Shown piece by piece: positions 60,769 to 64,000 of a DNA stretch of 64,000 nt (its first letter is position 1; each line of letters begins with the position of its first letter). The stretch comes from Trissonchulus latispiculum. Its lineage: Eukaryota > Nematoda > Enoplea > Enoplida > Ironidae. The notes beneath the pieces were generated by a model that saw nothing but the letters and a program-made list of their open reading frames with translations, was not told the DNA's origin and did not search any database. The translations under genes were made by a program, and so were the position numbers. The stretch is from contig JASAND010019722.1 of the NCBI GenBank assembly GCA_030248195.1, positions 40,953 to 104,952 on the forward strand, given 5' to 3'.

Positions 60769-63700
60769 GCTAAAGTAAATTCGATCCCTCTTTTTACACT
60801 GCCTAGTGAAGGGCACTGGATTTTGTCACACCTATTTTGCTTTAACGGACATCCAGTTATCCGTCGATTCAAAACTCAAGATCAGGAAGTTTTTCGATTA
60901 CAAAGTTAAAATTTCAATTTTCCGATTAACTTTTCGGTATATTAAAAATTTCTATCACAAAGACAAGCAACAATCTTGGTTTCAAAAAGTTTTTTCAAAA
61001 CCATTTTTTTAAATTAAATTTTTATTACAAATTTGCCAATTTTTCATGGCTTTGACTAAAATGAATGAAGTTCAACGAAAAGCCTGGTTACCTTGGCTTT
61101 CCACTGCTATTCCGGACTTCCTTAAGTATTTTCATAAACTTCCCTGAAAAAATGGCCTGGGGCTGCCGGGAAGGGGAAACTTGAGGGGAGAGAAGATGCA
61201 GAAAACAGAAAACAAGTCGATACGTTGTTTTTGATGCGTTCTGATCTACTAATTGTTTTTCTTGGTGATTTTCTTGGAGGTTCTTAGTGTTTTGTAGTGA
61301 TTTGATCTATAACTATATATGTGTAGTTTCATTTTTTCATGGGGGTTCTTAACATGCATAGTATGTTTACAATTGGTCTAACTTGGGTGGCGCACCCGGA
61401 GTTTTCTGACAGCGGGGGCACCAAAGTTGAAATTTTTCTTTTCAAATTTCTTTTATATACAAGTTTTAATTTGAGAACGAGAAGAAGAAGAAGAGTAGTT
61501 GGTTTCATTGATTGAGGTTGTTAAGTAGAATTAAACATTCTTATAAACGTGAAAGCAGGGGGTCTGGAGGGCCCAACCCCACAGAAGTTGATAATTTTCA
61601 TTCTAAACATGAAGGCAATTTTTTCTGACCACTTTTTGCTGTTTCAAATTATCTTAGTTGTCTTCTGGCTGGCGCCATGATTTCACCAGATAAAGTATTT
61701 AACTCAAGCTGATAAAAATTCAAACTAAGAAACGCAACGTAGCTCTGATAAAACGGGGATCTAGGGGCGGTAGCCCCTAGCTAAAAGCTAGAGCCCTTTT
61801 TAAAAAGCAGCACCAGTTTGGAAATTTTTAGAGCCATTTTGTGGTTAGCGGAAGCAAAATTTGACTGAGCATTTTGTGTATGCATATTTAAATTGCATTT
61901 TGTAAAAAAGTGCATAGGCACTAGTGGTGGGCACCTGATATTCTTTCATATTCTAATATCCGCCTATTTTACGTTAACATGTATCAGGATATCCGGTAAT
62001 CCGCCTATTCGAAACTTAAGTTCACAAAAGTTTTTGATTTTGCAGTGAAAATTTTAATTTTTCTGTTATTTTTTTGTCAATTTCTATTAAACATTCAAGC
62101 CACAACCTTTAATTCAGAAGTATCAGAAATATTTTAGAAGAAATTAACTGTTTTCAATTTTTGAACATTTCGTCCAAAATTCGCTAGTGTTCCATTGCTT
62201 TGTCTGCAATCTAAATAGATATCCCGATATCCAAATATTTCTATCAAATAGGACATTATCCAGATATAAAAGTTATCCGGATATCCATTGTCCATCGCTA
62301 ATATTGTATGCACAATAAAATGCAGAAAAGGGTACAAATTCTAGCTAAAGATTAGGTTGTATCTATCTAGCAAACTAGCTAAGTGCATACGCCAGGAACT
62401 CTGAAGAGAAAGGAAATCAAGTAAGAAGTCACCGAAGTTAAGAAGAAGGAAGAGTCAGGCGCCGTCGTATAGCAGACTCTAGGCTGAGTTGCCCGATACG
62501 CAATAAGCAACCACAATCATTCTGTAGAGAGAGAGAGAGAGAAACAGAGGAATGTTAAACTTAGTTCTAGCTAACTGTCTTTCAGCTTCTAAACTAAGGT
62601 CCTAATAGTCGGCCAATTATTGATCTGTACCTACAAAGAACGATATATATGTATTATTCGTCCACATGTAGGTATATATTATAGTTCGCTAGAATATACT
62701 CAACTGGCATTTGTGTAGATATTTTAGTAGTCCTACTGTCCTACTCTATAGGACTGATGCATTAATATTCAAAATGCTAGACCAAACTAGTGCAATAATA
62801 ACTTACACGCAGCCTGGCATTATATTGTATTGCATCTAGCTTAACCGGCTTGAGAGCTGAGCTTTGCCATTACGCTCAAATTTTTAACATTTGTTATTCG
62901 CTTCTGTGTGTTCTGTGCATGCACAAGTTGAGCTACATGTGACGTTTTCGCATCACATGCAGTCTGCATTTTATCTGTTTTTCGTGCAATACTTAACACT
63001 GTAAAATACGCGTATTTTATATACTAGACCTATCGTCAAAGATGAAACTGTACCGACCAGCGTGTCAGTTCCCGCTCATAGATGAACTAGTCCTCTGAGG
63101 GAAGAAGAAGGAAGAAGCTCTGATTGACAATTTCCATAATTTTTAATTTCTGAACATCTCGTGATCAGATTTAAGCAATATTTTATGATTATATGATCAG
63201 ATTTTTAGCAATATTTGACGGAACATTTCATTTTTGGCAGCTTCATTTTGATATCCTTGTAGGATTTCGTCTTATCTGATTGAACCGTCAAAATACTTAG
63301 ATATCACAGTGCACTGCAGTTACTTTTCACATTGCATAGCAGATGTTAATCATCTGTCGGTGAAGTACATTGTTCAAGGTATTTTTAGGGTTTTTCCGGG
63401 GGGGGGGGCGAGGCGAGCCCGAGGGGGGAAGAAAGTTTCGGGGGGATCTTTTGCAGAAATGAACCAAAAACGTTATTTTGCATGGTGAAACGAAAAAAGT
63501 TCTCAAAAACGCCAGGATTTAAAATAAAAATAGTTCTTAAATTTTTAAAAAATTTTGAAAATTTGCCTTTTTTTGGCAAAAATTTGGGCCTCCAAAAATT
63601 CCGGGGGTGTTTGTATATGTGTTTGTATTCACTACTCGGTAACTACGGCGACGTGATCTCTTCCGCGGATCTTTTCTATCAATCTGTATCCTAGTCATCA

Positions 63701-64000
63701 AGTGTACTGGGAGGGGGGGTTCTCCTAGTTCTCAGAAGTTTAGACTAAAATTTGTATGTATACTACATCCAATATCCGTAATATGGCATCAATCGAAAGC
63801 TGACGACGAGATGAACAAGTTCGCAATAGATTTATATAAGTCCAGACCTCGCTCACAATTTTTGGAATCCCCAGACTCCAGAACCCTCAGAACCGACAGA
63901 AAAAACTTAAAACTAGATGGTTGAGAATCAATTCTCCTGAAAAAAGTTTAAGACCCCCCTAAGAACCCCATCAAACATTTGATATACCTATGTAGTCACG
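60769..64000. other. Intergenic DNA right of the IP3 3-kinase gene
   Basis: No gene seen on either strand. Contents: degenerate repeats around 61380-61800, 'ggatatcc'-type motifs at 61960-62290, (GA)n at 62526-62541, and a truncated CAGGGTA-family MITE at ~63378-63605 with G tracts and 'tttgcatggtgaaacg'. Confidence 0.5.

Noticed and set aside
1..64000. tRNA and rRNA genes
   Set aside because: No A-box/B-box pair such as 'ggttcgaatcc' and no ribosomal RNA landmarks were noticed on either strand; a tRNAscan-type search was not possible here.

Overview
This is AT-rich, repeat-dense nuclear DNA from an animal, most likely an invertebrate. Three protein-coding genes are recognisable by reading exon by exon. 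All have metazoan-type exon structure with GT-AG introns and strong similarity to the vertebrate families. The lineage cannot be fixed from the sequence alone. Two non-LTR retrotransposons with long open reading frames and many short inverted-repeat elements fill the introns and spacers.

Layout. (1) 1-7 kb: the first two coding exons of a BLTP1/KIAA1109/Tweek homologue (bridge-like lipid transfer protein) on the minus strand, at 6982-6301 and 3714-3589. The rest of the gene lies left of the window. (2) 7.6-16 kb: two 1.4-1.65 kb inverted repeat arms, each carrying 147-bp and 163-bp tandem arrays. They enclose an apparently full-length endonuclease/reverse-transcriptase LINE (ORF 11264-14593). 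(3) 20.7-32.7 kb: a phosphatidylserine synthase gene on the plus strand. Ten exons were recovered, all phase-compatible, from the first conserved core segment to the stop codon and polyadenylation signals. The N-terminal exon or exons (about 80-90 residues) were not found. A 5'-truncated LINE (24512-27250) sits in one of its introns. (4) 32.8-45.3 kb: no convincing gene. The stretch holds nested TTAA-flanked inverted-repeat elements, a 1.3-kb near-perfect palindrome, a second 0.42-kb palindrome and G/C-tract MITEs. (5) 45.3-59.1 kb: an inositol-1,4,5-trisphosphate 3-kinase gene on the minus strand. It has a complete catalytic domain in eight or nine exons and two alternative, phase-compatible first exons with different lipidation-like N-termini. 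There is a possible GC-AG intron near the C-terminus. (6) 59.2-64 kb: repeats only, including an uninterrupted copy of the TTAA element.

The PS synthase and IP3 3-kinase genes are convergent; BLTP1 and PS synthase are divergent. All three act in phospholipid or inositol-phosphate biology: lipid transfer between membranes, phosphatidylserine synthesis, and InsP3 turnover. I have no evidence that this adjacency is more than chance.

Exon boundaries were set by hand from splice consensus, reading-frame phase and remembered family sequences. No alignment or database search was run.
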